From positions 682,001-746,000 of the forward strand of contig JADKCA010000001.1 in assembly GCA_016714795.1 (NCBI GenBank): DNA of 64,000 nt. Reading direction: 5' to 3'. The notes beneath the pieces are model-generated. The model saw only the letters and a list, made by a program, of their open reading frames with translations. It had not been told where the DNA came from and did not search any database. Below, piece by piece: positions 1-11,300 of the stretch. The DNA comes from Sphingomonadales bacterium (lineage in GTDB: Bacteria; Pseudomonadota; Alphaproteobacteria; Sphingomonadales; Sphingomonadaceae). The stretch's first letter is position 1, and every line of letters starts with the position of its first letter. A program made the translations under genes and the position numbers.

Positions 1-280
1 CGCCATTGGTGAATTTCACCCCGCGCTCCGCCATGAGTTGCAGCGGCATTCCATCCACGCCCGCATAAATGGAATTGAGCCATTTCAGCCGCGTCGCCAG
101 CCGCACGGCCTCAGCCATATCGGGCTTTTTATAGGTGTCGAACCAGCCGATTTCGGCCGCAGGTGCGAGGTCGAACAGTTCCTGCGTGGTGTGATAAGAG
201 CGCGGTTCCACCCAATCAGGCAGGAGCGGTTCGATATGCGCGCGGGCAACGGCGGAGAGCAGAGCGACGGTCTTGGTCAT
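1..280 (-). CDS. D-2-hydroxyacid dehydrogenase, N-terminal part (runs off the left edge)
   Basis: The reading frame starts at an ATG at 280 and stays open to base 1, giving the first 93 residues. The peptide begins MTKTVALLSAVARAHIEPLL and later reads RLKWLNSIYAGVDGMPLQL, the pattern of the N-terminal substrate-binding half of NAD-dependent D-2-hydroxyacid dehydrogenases (the question of which substrate is used cannot be settled from this part). The Rossmann nucleotide-binding core and catalytic Arg/Glu/His would lie outside the window. Its ATG overlaps the stop of the upstream RES gene by four bases (ATGA), so the two are probably translationally coupled. Family is fairly sure, substrate unknown. 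Confidence 0.72.
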   Translation of the reverse strand, partial: MTKTVALLSAVARAHIEPLLPDWVEPRSYHTTQELFDLAPAAEIGWFDTYKKPDMAEAVRLATRLKWLNSIYAGVDGMPLQLMAERGVKFTNG

Positions 281-738
281 GGGATGGTCCTTGTGGAGGC
301 ATCGAGCGCGGGCAGCGCCATGGTTTGTGCAAAGCTGAAAGGCCGTGTGACAAGCGGCGCAATGGTGCGCGCCAGCGGATGCGCGCAGTTCATCATGATG
401 ATGTCGGCTTCGGGCAACACGGCAGATTGGACAGCCGCGAAGAGATGTGTGGCTTGATCGATCCAGGCATCGCTCAAGGCGCGCTTTTCATCCGCATCGG
501 GTGTGTAAGGGAGGCGGAGCGGCGCGAGCGCGGTTTCGGTCCAGCCCAACACATAATCATCATCCACGCCCTGAAGATCGCGCGGCAAATAGCGCAGCAC
601 CACCAGCACGGCGAGGCCGGGTTCCGAAGCAAAGTTCACAATGGGGTGGCCCGGCGCAGTCCAGCGTGCGCCATGCTTTTCAGGGCCGGAGCCATCGAGC
701 GCGCTATGGACCGCGCGGGTGAGCCGCCAGAGTTTCAT
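277..738 (-). CDS. RES-domain protein (toxin-family fold), no antitoxin beside it
   Basis: A 153-residue protein starting MKLWRL, preceded by a G-rich ribosome binding site (GGGGGGAAG). The order of conserved blocks fits the RES domain: an N-terminal WR, a GARWTAPGHPIV segment, the helix ASEPGLAVLVVLRYLP, and a C-terminal PEADIIMMNCAHPLA followed by RPFSF. RES proteins of toxin-antitoxin systems degrade NAD+ and normally sit next to a DUF2384 (Xre/MbcA-type) antitoxin. Here the upstream gene is the cysS remnant and the downstream gene, overlapping by four bases, is a hydroxyacid dehydrogenase, so no partner is visible. The usual tyrosine in the GTPVVY-like block appears to be replaced (IVNF). 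Activity as a toxin is therefore uncertain; a metabolic or degenerate role is possible. Confidence 0.7.
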   Translation of the reverse strand: MKLWRLTRAVHSALDGSGPEKHGARWTAPGHPIVNFASEPGLAVLVVLRYLPRDLQGVDDDYVLGWTETALAPLRLPYTPDADEKRALSDAWIDQATHLFAAVQSAVLPEADIIMMNCAHPLARTIAPLVTRPFSFAQTMALPALDASTRTIP

Positions 739-742
739 GGCG

Positions 743-840
743 CATCTTCCCCCCTGCAAGATATTGGGGAAGATGATGGCAATTCTGTCCTCCCCATCAT
801 CTTGCGATGGGGAGGTGGCAGACGCGGAGCGTCTGACAGA
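743..840. repeat. Composite palindromic intergenic repeat
   Basis: Nested inverted repeats fill the gap between the RES start and the cysS 3' end. CATCTTCCCC (743-752) pairs with GGGGAAGATG (767-776), AAGATGATGG (770-779) pairs with CCATCATCTT (794-803), and CAGACG...CGTCTG follows near 819-835. The arrangement of a CTCCCC/GGGGAG hairpin followed by GTGGCAG...CTGACAG resembles short repeats common between genes in sphingomonads (recollection, not searched). It may also act as a transcription stop for cysS. Confidence 0.55.
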
Positions 841-849
841 CGGGCCACG

Positions 850-2330
850 TCAGATTTCAATCCGCCAATCCCACCCCAGCGGATCGCCGTCCATCACGTC
901 AACGCCCTTGGCGGTCGGTTCATCGCGCAACGCATCGGAGCGCGCGAAATCCTTTGCAGCCCGCGCATCCTTGCGCGCGGCGAGGATGGCTTCGATCTCG
1001 GCTTCGGTGATCTGGGCGTTGGCCGGGCGGATGCGAAGATCGGCGCGGGTGAGGGAGAGGATTGAGGCCGAGGACGGAATTCATTAGTGCCAGCTCGACC
1101 TGTCGCTGAGTGCCATCAACCTTTTTGACTGTTATCATTTCTTCTAGGCAGGTCAGCACAACCGCCGTATTCAGGTCCTCCGAAATGGCTCGTTCGAAGC
1201 TGGCCATAACGGGAAGTTTCTCAATCGTCACCCTGGAATAGTTTCAGGGTCCAAGCCCTCAGGCTTATCGATTGTTGGACCCCGAAGGAAAAGTCCGGGG
1301 TGACGGGCCTGAGTGCCTCCACTCCCACCATCCGCTTCAACCGTGTAAACGCCGCCGCCAGATTTTCCCAGCTGAACTCCAGCTCGCTGCGATAATGCGC
1401 CTGCAAGCACAGCAGGCGATAGGCGAGGGGGTGGAAGCCCTTGTCCACCAGCACTTGCAACCGCAGGAATTCGCCCGTCGACTTGCTCATCTTGCCACCG
1501 CGATCGATCAGGAAGTTATTGTGCATCCAGATGCGCGCACCGGAATGGTCGCAGCCGGTATAGGCCTGGTTCTGCGCGATTTCGTTAGGATGGTGGATCT
1601 CGCGATGGTCGATGCCGCCGGTGTGGATGTCGAACGGCATGCCCAGCAAGGCCTCGCTCATCACCGAGCATTCGAGATGCCAGCCGGGCGCGCCTTTGCC
1701 CCATGGGGAATCCCATTCCATCTGCCGCGTTTCGCCCGTCGGCGTTTTGCGCCAGATGGCAAAGTCCGCCTGATGGCGTTTGCCATCCACCGTTTCGATT
1801 CGGCCTTCGCCCTCCTCTGTCGCGGCGCGGGCAAGGCGGCCATAATCGGCGACGGTCGAGGTGTCGAAATAGAGGCCGCTCTCCAGCTTGTAGCAATGCT
1901 TGTCGGCAATGCTCTTTGCGAAGTCGATCATGCGTTCGACATAATCGGTGGCGATGCTCCACTGGAAGGGCTGGCGGATATTGAGCCGGTTGATGTCTTC
2001 CCAATAGGCATCGGTGTAGAATTTCGCGATGTCCCACGCGCTTTTGCCCGCAGCGCTCGCGGCCTTTTCCATCTTGTCGTCGCCCGCATCCGCGTCGCTC
2101 GTCAGATGGCCGACATCGGTGATGTTGATGACGTGCTTGAGGGCATAGCCCTTGAAAGAGAGCGCCCGGCCCAGCGTGTCCGCAAACACATAGGCGCGCA
2201 TGTTGCCGATATGCTGGAAGTTGTAGACGGTCGGCCCGCAGGTATAAACGCGCGCTTCGCCCTCATGAACGGGCGTGAAGGGTTCGAGTTGGCGGGTCAG
2301 GCTGTTGAACAGCATCAGGGGAGCAGACAT
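850..2330 (-). pseudogene. cysS: Cysteinyl-tRNA synthetase gene, interrupted twice
   Basis: The enzyme charges tRNA-Cys with cysteine. From ATG 2330 the frame encodes a good catalytic domain: zinc Cys31, the HIGH-type signature HIGN (residues 40-43), a second zinc region with WHLECS, and KMSKS near residue 280. At about residue 343 the coding sequence runs into an 80-base palindromic element (1226-1305) and stops at 1221-1223, giving 369 residues. The rest of the protein is still readable in two other frames: MASFERAISEDLNTAVV... to SVLGL in one, then, after a further break near 1051-1062 (two bases lost or one gained), LTRADLRIRP... to GDPLGWDWRIEI ending at 850. Joined, the parts give about 480 residues, near the family norm. 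Either this is a decayed extra copy, or a truncated catalytic domain is tolerated, or the second break is a sequencing error. The gene follows tpsA by only 46 bases. Confidence 0.75.
1226..1305. repeat. Palindromic element inserted in cysS
   Basis: The 80 bases form an imperfect inverted repeat. The left arm starts CGTCACCCTGGA and contains AGGGTCCAA; the right arm has TTGGACCCCGAAGG and ends GTCCGGGGTGACG, so the arms can fold against each other over most of their length around a loop near 1262-1270. It lies at the linker between the catalytic and anticodon-binding parts of cysS and carries translation into an early stop. The terminal CGTCACCC/GGGTGACG and GGGTCCA motifs match palindromic repeats seen widely in alphaproteobacteria, including protein-coding insertions known from Rickettsia (family knowledge; relation inferred). 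Confidence 0.75.
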
Positions 2331-2342
2331 GCCGCTCCCCTG
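2316..2342 (-). promoter_or_regulatory. Hairpin enclosing the cysS ribosome binding site and start codon
   Basis: CAGGGGAGC (2334-2342 on the minus strand) and GCTCCCCTG (2316-2324) are perfect complements separated by nine bases. In the mRNA the 5' arm contains the Shine-Dalgarno AGGGGAG, the loop contains the AUG of cysS, and the 3' arm is made from codons 3-6. Folding would hide the ribosome binding site. There is no U-tract, so it is not a classical terminator for tpsA. Confidence 0.5.
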
Positions 2343-2376
2343 TCACGCTCGCGGGGCTGGCGTCAACCGGGAAAGG

Positions 2377-5300
2377 TCAGGGCGCTGCGGGTGCGGCGGC
2401 CTCTTCCTCTTCACGATCATCATCGATGGACCAGAAATCATCATTGGCGGAGCCCGTGACGGGTTCGTCAATCACCGGCTCGTCAGTCACCTCTTCTGCG
2501 CCCTTCAGGTCTATGATCGAAATCTGGATGATAGACCCTTCGCCCTGTTCCTTTGCACGCGTGATCGTGTCCTTGGCCACATCGGTTGCGTTCAGGCCGA
2601 CATTGCACAGCGCCGGATTGAGGATGCTGCATCCGTTGATTGTCGATTCCAGGTCAAACAGGCCGGAGACTGCCGCGCCACCGTTGAACCGGGCGAGCGG
2701 GATGAATTGCAGGCCGGTGATGAAACCGCCCAGACCGTCCTGCTGGCGGCCATTGATCGCGATGCGGGCTGCCGGGCTGAGCGTGTTGATCTGCAACCCG
2801 CCAGAGCCCACAGTAAAGCCGCGCCGCGACGCGAATGAGCGCGGGTTGGTACTGTTGGCGCCCGTATTCTGGATGTAGAAACTGTTCCGCACGGATACGC
2901 TCAGCGTGTTCGCCTGGAAAATGCCAGCATCATTCACCGCACCATCATTGCGGCCCAGCCGGTCGCTGATTTCCTTCATGGTGAGCGCGTTGATGATGTC
3001 GGTAATGGCAGAGCTGCTCGCCCCGATCACATCATCCGATTGCAGAGACAAAGTGCCCGCCAGTCCGCCCGATCCATCGCGCATCAGGATGGAACCGGTT
3101 GCCGGATCAACCTCCAGCATGTCCGATGCTACCAGTTCGAACCGGTTGGCATTGCCCAGATTGCCGAGTGTCACCGCACCGATGGTCTTGAGTTTGCCGG
3201 GCGTCTCGATGCGCAATGTGCCGCTGCTGCCGATGTTGGCTGTTGCGCCGCTGCCTGCGGACAGGCTGAGCGTATCGAGGATCACGTCGGGCGTGCGGCT
3301 GCTGATGCTGGCAGGTGCAATGCCGCCCGCTGCTCCGATGCGCGGCGCGACCAGCGTTATGCTGCCCGCATGGAGGCGCTGCGCTTCATCATTGCTGAGG
3401 CCGTAGGTTCCGGTTCCGCCCGTGCCGCCAATATGCGTCTGCCGCGGTCCGGTATTGCGCAGGCCGAGCGTGAGCGTGCGGCCCATCTCGCCCAGCGATG
3501 CACCCGCGCCGATGGCAAGATCGGTCGAGCGCAGGCTGATCGTTTCGCCCACGGCCGCACCATTGAGTGCGATCAGGCCGGAGGAATCCAGGTTGAGCGC
3601 GGTGCGAGCGGACAGGCGGTTTGCGGTCAATGTGCCGCCGCTCTTTACCGTGACCGTGTTGGCCGAGGCGGTGGCGTCTGCCAGCGTGATCGGCCCCAAT
3701 GCGGTCAGGTTCACATCACGGCCCAGCGCGGTCACCGGTCCGGTAGAGGCCAGATCAATCGCAACCAGAATATTGCCGCCGGGTGCGGACAGGTTGGTTG
3801 TGCCGGTGATGGCGGTGCGCTGGATCGTCACGCCATTGGTGCCGCTGATCGAGACCGCGCTCGATCCATCAAGCCCGCGCGCAATCACGTCTGGCAGCAC
3901 CACGCTGGCCCCGCTGATCGTCAGATCGTCACCCGCGCGCGCCAATATTCCGGTCATGGCCCCGCCGGGGGCATTGAGCAGCAGATCATTGCCAGCATCC
4001 GCCGTGCCGAACGCGAGAACAGCTGATGCCGTATCCAGCGTGATCGAGCCGGGGGCGGTCGCGTTGCCCGCGCTGATGCCCGTCGCCGCTGTCGCGCCAA
4101 TATCTCCTGCCAATGTCAGCGAATTGCCCGCAATGATGCTGCCGTCGGCATTGAGCAGGATGCCGGTTCCGGCAGAGACGCCGCCCGCCACGTCGAGATT
4201 TCCGCCCGCATCAATGCGGACGCCGCGTGTGGCCTGTGTCAGGCCGGGCAGGGCCGTGCCCGAGCCCACAGCAATCGTGACATCACCTGTTGAAAGCGGG
4301 CCGCCTACCGTCAACGAACCAGATGTGCGAACGGGAGTGAGTGCAGCGAGCAGGGCGGGATCATAGGTGCTGAACAGATTGGCGGCATTGGGCAGATATT
4401 GGCTGCTGTCCGCCACATAGAAATGCCCGGCGGTCGCGATGGTGCCGAGGCTCAGATTGCCGCGCACAAAGCCCATGATCGCCTGCGGCGCGGTGACATT
4501 GCCCGCTGTGATGCTGCCATTTGCGGAGTAAAGGACAACCCGGTCTGGCGTTGCAACGGTTCCCAGCGTGCCGGATGTATCCGCCGAGACCCGGATCACG
4601 CGCCCGGCGGGGCCCGCTGCACCGAAATTGACCGGCAGGCCAATGGCGGCATCGCTGCCCAGTCCGGTCGAAAGCAGATTGCCCGCAACCACTGTCGCGC
4701 CACCCAGGAGCAGGTCGTCGCCCGCAGTCAGGTTGCCGGTTGTGACGATGGAGCCGGCTCCGGTTGAATCGATCGCCAGATCTGTGCCAGCCACAACGTT
4801 GCCGGTGGTCACATTGGCATTGGCGGTACGGATTTCCACATAGGAACCTGCATTGATCGCGCCGGTGCTGATCGGACCGCCCGCCGGGGAATTGAGCGAG
4901 TTGATGTCAACATGCGTGCCCGCAGAAACCCCGCCCGCTGTGACGCGGCTGGCATAAAGTTCGGCAGCGCCACCGGCATTGACTGTACCGATCGTGAGCG
5001 CGTTGGTGGCCGGCGTGCCCAGCAGTGGCTCGCCGGCCAGCAGATCACCAGAGACAGTCGCATTGCCCAGCAAAAGCGTTCCGCCGCTGGAGAAGCGGGC
5101 ATTGCCGCCGGTCACGCTGGTGTCACCCGCCGTAATGCCGCTTGCCGCACGCACCAGCAGATTGCCTGCGGTCGTCGTCAGTGCCCCGGTGGTGGCCGTC
5201 GTGGCGGAATTCACCGTAACAGCACTGCCAGACAGGGCGGCGGTATCCACCTGATTGCCGGTGAGGTTCAGCGTCGTGCCCGCATTCAGTGCGCCCGCCG

Positions 5301-8300
5301 CGATGGCGGCACTGCTGTCCACGTTGATCAGGCCCGTCGTCGTCACATTCTGCATCGTGGCGTTGCCGCCCGTCACCGCACGGAAGCTGGATGCATTGAC
5401 CGGCCCGGTCAGCGTGAGCGCGCCGCCAGAGCGGGGCAGGGCGATGGTGCCAAGCGTGGACAGATCATAGTTGCCAAACAGGCCACCCGTTACCGGACCA
5501 CCGGTAAGATCAAAGCGGATGTCTGCGCTGGTGATCGCCACCGCGCCGCCCGCCGTGATGGCACCTGCCGTGATCGCATCGGCCGCCATGATCAGCAGAT
5601 TGTCGCGCACATTGGTGGTGCCCAGCGTCACCGTGCCCGCCGCGCGGGTGCCGACAACAGCGCTGCCTGCACTGTTGATCGTGCCGATGCTGATGGAATC
5701 ATCACCGACCACATGGATCGTATTGCCCACGGAATCGAGCTTGACGCTGGTTGCAAAGATCAGCGGGTTCAAAACATCGCCCGCCAGTCCGGTTGTGGTC
5801 AGCGTGCCGATGTTGAAGCGACCTGTGCCGTCGGCGAGAATGCCAATGTCGTCGCCCGCCGTCACGGAACCCAATGTTGCCAGCTGATCGGTGAAGATCA
5901 GTGCATCGGTGCCCGCAATGATCGTTCCCACATTCACATTTGATCCGCCCAGAAGGATCGCGCGGCCCGCCGAGAGCGTGGGCACGGTGAAACTGCCAAT
6001 CCCCAGCAAGCGGAAATCACGACCGGCTGTTATGGCGTTGCCCGTCATCGCGCTGGCGTTCAGGAAATCGCCCACCAGAATGTCACGGCCAGATGTCAGC
6101 GTGGTGAAGTTGATCTGCGGCGTTCCGCTCAGTGTTATGTCAACGGCTGCGTTGACAGCGCCCATATTGAGCGCACCAGTGGCAGACAGGAAGGCGGACA
6201 CTGAATTGGCCGTCACATCGCCCGTCGTAACCGGCCCTGCCAGAGCAATCACTGCGACGCCGCTTCCGGTCAGATTGCCCGTTTGAATGGCCCCGCCGGT
6301 GCCGGTGATGCTTGTCTGCCCGCCCGAAACGCTGCTGCCAACATTGACCGTGCCGCCGTTGAGCGTAAAGCTGGTGCCAATGTTGCCCGTGCCACCCGTG
6401 ATGGCAGTCCCCGCCGTAACAGCGGTCGATGCGCCCGAACGCAGGCTGGTATAAGCGGATGCGCCGGTTGTGTTGACGCGGATATTGCTGAACGCATCAA
6501 CGTCAGAAAAGACCCCTGAGTTCGCCGCGATCATGATGTCGCTCGCGCCACCCGTCGTCCCGATCCCGCGCGTCCGGGTCAGACCGCCCAGCGAAGCAAG
6601 GCCGTTACTGGCCTGAACGTCAATGTCATCGCCTGCACTCAGGCCTGCTGTCTGGATGTTTCCAGCGCCAGACGACAAAGTGATGTCAGCGCCATTGGGT
6701 GCCGTTGGAACAGTGATGGCAAAGCTGGAGCCGGATGCCGTCGCAGTAAAGGCAATGGAGCGATCATCGCGGCCAAGGCCGGTCGCCTCGCCCAGATTGA
6801 GACTGAAATTGCCTGCGGTGCGCGCATCCAGATCATCGCCTGCCGTGACGTGGGACAGATTGGCTGCACCGGCTGAAAGGATCAGAACATCCTCACCCGC
6901 TGTCCAGTTGCCCGTGCCCGTCACGCCATTGCCGGACACTCCGAGCATGGTCGCGGCATTGGCCGTGCCCATGGTCACCGGCCCGGCTGCGTTGATGAAG
7001 ATATAGCCTTCCGGCAAATTGGCAGGCGGGCGGATATAGGTGCCGCGCGCAGTCGCGCTGGTGATGCTCACCGGACCATTGCTGTCCACGCCGATATGGC
7101 CGTCTGCCAGCAAAATGCCTGCCGCCAGACCATTGATACCATTGGCTGTGATGTCGAGATCGCCCGTTGTCGTCACCGTGCCCAATGTCACGCCGTTGGT
7201 GTTGGACAGCAGCGCAACAGACGGCCCCGCCGTGATCGTTCCGATATTGATCCCGGCAGAACCAACGCCCGATGCGGCGTCTGCAGTGGTCAACGCGGTG
7301 CCGGTCAACGTGTTTGCAGCCGTCAGCGTTGCAGTCGTTCCCGCACTCATCGTGCCGAACGAAATTGCCCCGCCGGTCGAGTTGGCCGTAATCGACAGCC
7401 CGGCCTGCGAATCGCCCAGCAGAATGTCTGCTGCGGTGTTGATGAGGATGTGCCCGCCGGTGATAATGGTTGCAGGGCCTGTTTCGAACCGGTTCGCAGT
7501 AGCCGTAAAATTGTCGCGCGCTTCGGCATGGTCCACGAACATTGCACCGGTGCTGGACAGGATGATGTTGGCTCCGTCGCTCTCATTGTCCGCGCCGCCA
7601 CCCAGCGCGAACAAATTGCCGAAATCGGCCGTTCCGGTGGTGGTGACACGGATGTCGTCACCCACGGTGACACCCGCCAGATTGACGTTCGATCCCGTGG
7701 CGAGCGTGAAATCATCCGCCACCTCGATCGTGCCGGTGGATAGCAGGCCATTGGTGTTTGAAAGATTGGCACTGCCTGCCAATGCGGTGATATTGCCGGT
7801 TTCAAGCCCGTTGATCGCCGCCAGCGTGACGCTCCCCGCGCTCGCCTGAATGTTGCCAGCACGGAGGATGTCCGTTGCAGACACCGAAACCGATCCTCCG
7901 CTCAGGTCTCCGCTTTGTGCTGCGCCGGCGGTCGCGGTCATGTTCAACGCACCGGTGGCAATGGCTTCGTTGATAGCAATGTCACGGGCCAAAATCGTCA
8001 GGGTTGTGCCAGCCCGCGCTACGCCGTCTCCACCCCCCACTGAGCCGTTGGCCGCGGTCATCGTCACGCTCGTTCCAGCGCGCAGCGTGTTATGCCCCAC
8101 CGAACCGTTGGTGGAGATCAGTTCAGCCAGTCCGCCAGCGGTGCCGTCGAAAATATCCTGATTTCCGCTTGTGGTCATGCGCAAATCGGTGAACGCCGCA
8201 ACCCTTGAGAGCCGCGCCGAGGCTCCGGTGATGGTGATGTCGCTGCCAGTTCCGATCAGGCCCTGACCGAGCGTCCGGAAGCTTCCGGTCACGCGAATGG

Positions 8301-11300
8301 CACCGCCGGTGATCGCGATGTCGTCGGCCGCCGAAAGCGTTGTGACCGTAACGGGCCCGGTGGCGCTGGCGGTCAGATTGATGTCCGAACCTGCCGGAGT
8401 GGCCGCGACAAGCGAGAAGCTAGGCGGCACGGCAGGAACGCTGCCTCCACCGGGGTTGAACTGAACTGCGCGGTCGTCACGAGCCGTGCCGCGCGCCGTG
8501 ACACCACTCAAGACGATGCCGTTTGCGGAAAGGATATCGATATCGTCGCCGCTGGATAGGCCGTTCAGAGCAACCGCGCCAAGCGATTGCACATAAATGT
8601 CTTCGCCCGCTGTCCATCCCCCGCCACTGGTGACACCATTGGCGCGCACGCCGATGGAGGCGTTGGCATTCATGGCCCTTACGGATGCAGTACCGTCGCT
8701 GATCACGAAGATGTTGGCATCGGGAACCGGTGCGTATGTCCCGCTGGCGACAAGGTTGGTCGCTGTCACATTTCCACCTGCGCGCAGGCTGATGGCTCCG
8801 CCTGCGTTCAGGTTGGCACCAGTCAATGTCGTGCCTGCGACAAGGCTTGTGCTCGCGCCGGAGGAGATGGTGCCGAAGTTCAGTGCGCCGCCAGCATTGG
8901 TCGCAATGAATCCACCCGCCCGGGAGTTGCCGAGAAGAATGTCTCCGGGCGCAGAAATGTTGATGTCCCCGCCGGTGATGATCGTGGCCGGGCCAGTCTC
9001 AAAGCGGCCCGCATTGGCGGTGAAGTTGGTGCTGGCTTCGGCATGGCCCACAAACATTGCGCCAGTGCTGGTCAGGATGATGTTGCGCCCGTCCGTTTCG
9101 TTATCGATACCGCCGCCCAGCGCGGTTAGCGTGGCAAAGTCGGCCGTGCCGGTGGTGGTGACGCGAATGTCGTCGCCCACGGTCACGCCGGTCAGGTTGA
9201 CGTTGGAGCCGGTGGTGAGCGTGAAGTCATTGCCGACGGTGATGATCCCGGTCGTGAGTACGCCCGCCGTGTTGGAGAGAAGCGCACTACCGCTCATGGC
9301 GGTGATGTTTCCGGTTGTCATACCTGTGACAGCGGACAAGGTGACGTCCCCTGTGGCGGCTATGATCTGCCCGGCGGTGAGTGCCGTCCCCGCCGATGCC
9401 GTCACACTCCCGCCCGAGAGCGCGCCTGCGCTCGCTGCGCCGACGGTGCCGGTAAGGGATAGGGCACCTGGTGCCGTGACATCGCCGATGGCCAGCGACT
9501 GGCCTCTGAGCGTTGCATCAGTTCCGGCATTGGCGGCACCGCTTCCGGAGACGCTGCCATTGGCGGCGATGAGTGCCAGGCTCGTCCCGGCAGTCAGCGC
9601 GGCATAATCGATGTTGCCATTGGTGGAGCCGAGATCAATCAGACTACCCGCTGTCAGCGTGCCCAGCGTCTGGGTGCCGCTGGTCGCCACGCGCAGCGCG
9701 GAGAAAGCCTGTGCGTTCGGCAGGGCGGTCGAAGCGGCGGTCAAGTCAATGTCGCTGCCCGCTCCGTTCAGGCCGGCTCCGGTGGTGCGGGCCAAACCGG
9801 TGAGCGTCACCGCGCCGCCGGTGATCGCAATGTCATCCGCAGCCGTCAGGTTCATCGCGTTGACCGCAGCGGATGCGCCTGTCGTCAAAACGATGTCAGC
9901 GCCCTGCGCCGGGGCGGCGACAAGGCTGAAGTTGGCAGGAAATACCCCGACGGGCGTGAGTACGGCAGGGTTGAACTGAACATTGCGATCATCACGCCCT
10001 GTGCCGCGCGCGGTCGCGTCGGTCAGCGAGATGCCGTTGGCGGCGATGATCTGGACATCATCGCCTGCCGAGACGGCTGCGAGCGTCGCGCCGTTGAGTG
10101 ACTGGACGTAGATGTCCTCGCCTGCTGTCCATAAGCCGGTTCCGCTGACACCATTGGCGCGCACGCCTATCGAGGCGCGGGCATTGAGGGTGCCCAGCGC
10201 GGCGCTGCCGTTGCTGATCACGAAGATATTGCCTTCCGGCGCGGGGATGCCCGCCGGTGCAAACGTGCCGCTGGCGACGAGGCTGTTGACTGTGACAGCG
10301 CCGCCGGCCCGCAGGGAGACAGAGCCGCCTGAGGTCAGGCTGGTTCCGGTCAGCGTCGCGCCCGCCACAAGGCTTGAGCTGGCGCCGGATGTCATCGCGC
10401 CGAAGCTGAGCACTCCACCCGCATTGGCAGTAATGAACCCGCCGGCTTGCGAATTGCCAAGGTCTATGTCTCCGGGCGCAGAGAGTGATATGTCTCCGCC
10501 AGTGATGATGGTATTGGGGCCGGTGCTGATGCTGGCTGCGGAAGCGGTAAAGCCACGCGCGGCTTCGGCATGATCCACGAACAACGTGCCGGTACTACGC
10601 AGGACGATATTGCCGCCATCGCCTTCGCCGTCAGCGCCCAGGCCGGAGCTGACGAGCTGGCCATATCGCGCCAGACCCGTGGTTGTGATGCGGATGTCAT
10701 CGCCTGCCGAGATGCCGCCCAGATCAAGGTCCGAACCCGAATTGAGCGTGAAATCTGAAGATACGGCGATTGCGCCGGTGACAAGCGGCCCGCTTTCATT
10801 GGACAGCAGCGCGCTGCCGCGTGGTGCCGAAATGGAACCTGTCGTCAGCCCTGTTGCTGATTTGAGGTTAATGTCGCCGTTCGTCGCCAGCACGTCGCCC
10901 AGCAGGCTGGAGCCGCCGCTATTGGTCGTCACGCTGCCACCGTCGAGATTGCCCGTGCGCAGATTTCCACCGAAGCTGGTCAACGAAAGACCGCCGCCAG
11001 CCGTGACGTTGGCCAAAGTCACTGTACTGCCGCGCGCGACGAGGTCGCCCTGAATTGTGATTGGGCTCACGATCTGGATCAATCCAGTCGAAGAGAAACG
11101 CGCATTCCCGGCGGAATTGGCACCGGCGAGGGACAAGGCTCCGCCCGAAATTTCGATATTGTGGCCGTCGCCCTCATTGTCCGTGCCGCCTGTCGTTGTG
11201 GTGACAAGGCCGAGAGTCACGTCGCCGACACCCAGCACACGCACATCATCGCCGGCCGTCAGAATGTCGAGCGTCAGGATGCCTCCGCTGTCGAGGCCGA

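Noticed and set aside
1272..2459. Plus-strand frame of 395 codons opposite cysS
   Set aside because: It mirrors the catalytic half of cysS, whose sequence carries clear synthetase motifs; the antisense product has none.
2377..2560. Sorting signal at the TpsA C-terminus (PVTGS segment)
   Set aside because: There is no LPXTG or PEP-CTERM tripartite signal: no hydrophobic helix and no basic tail follow, only acidic residues.
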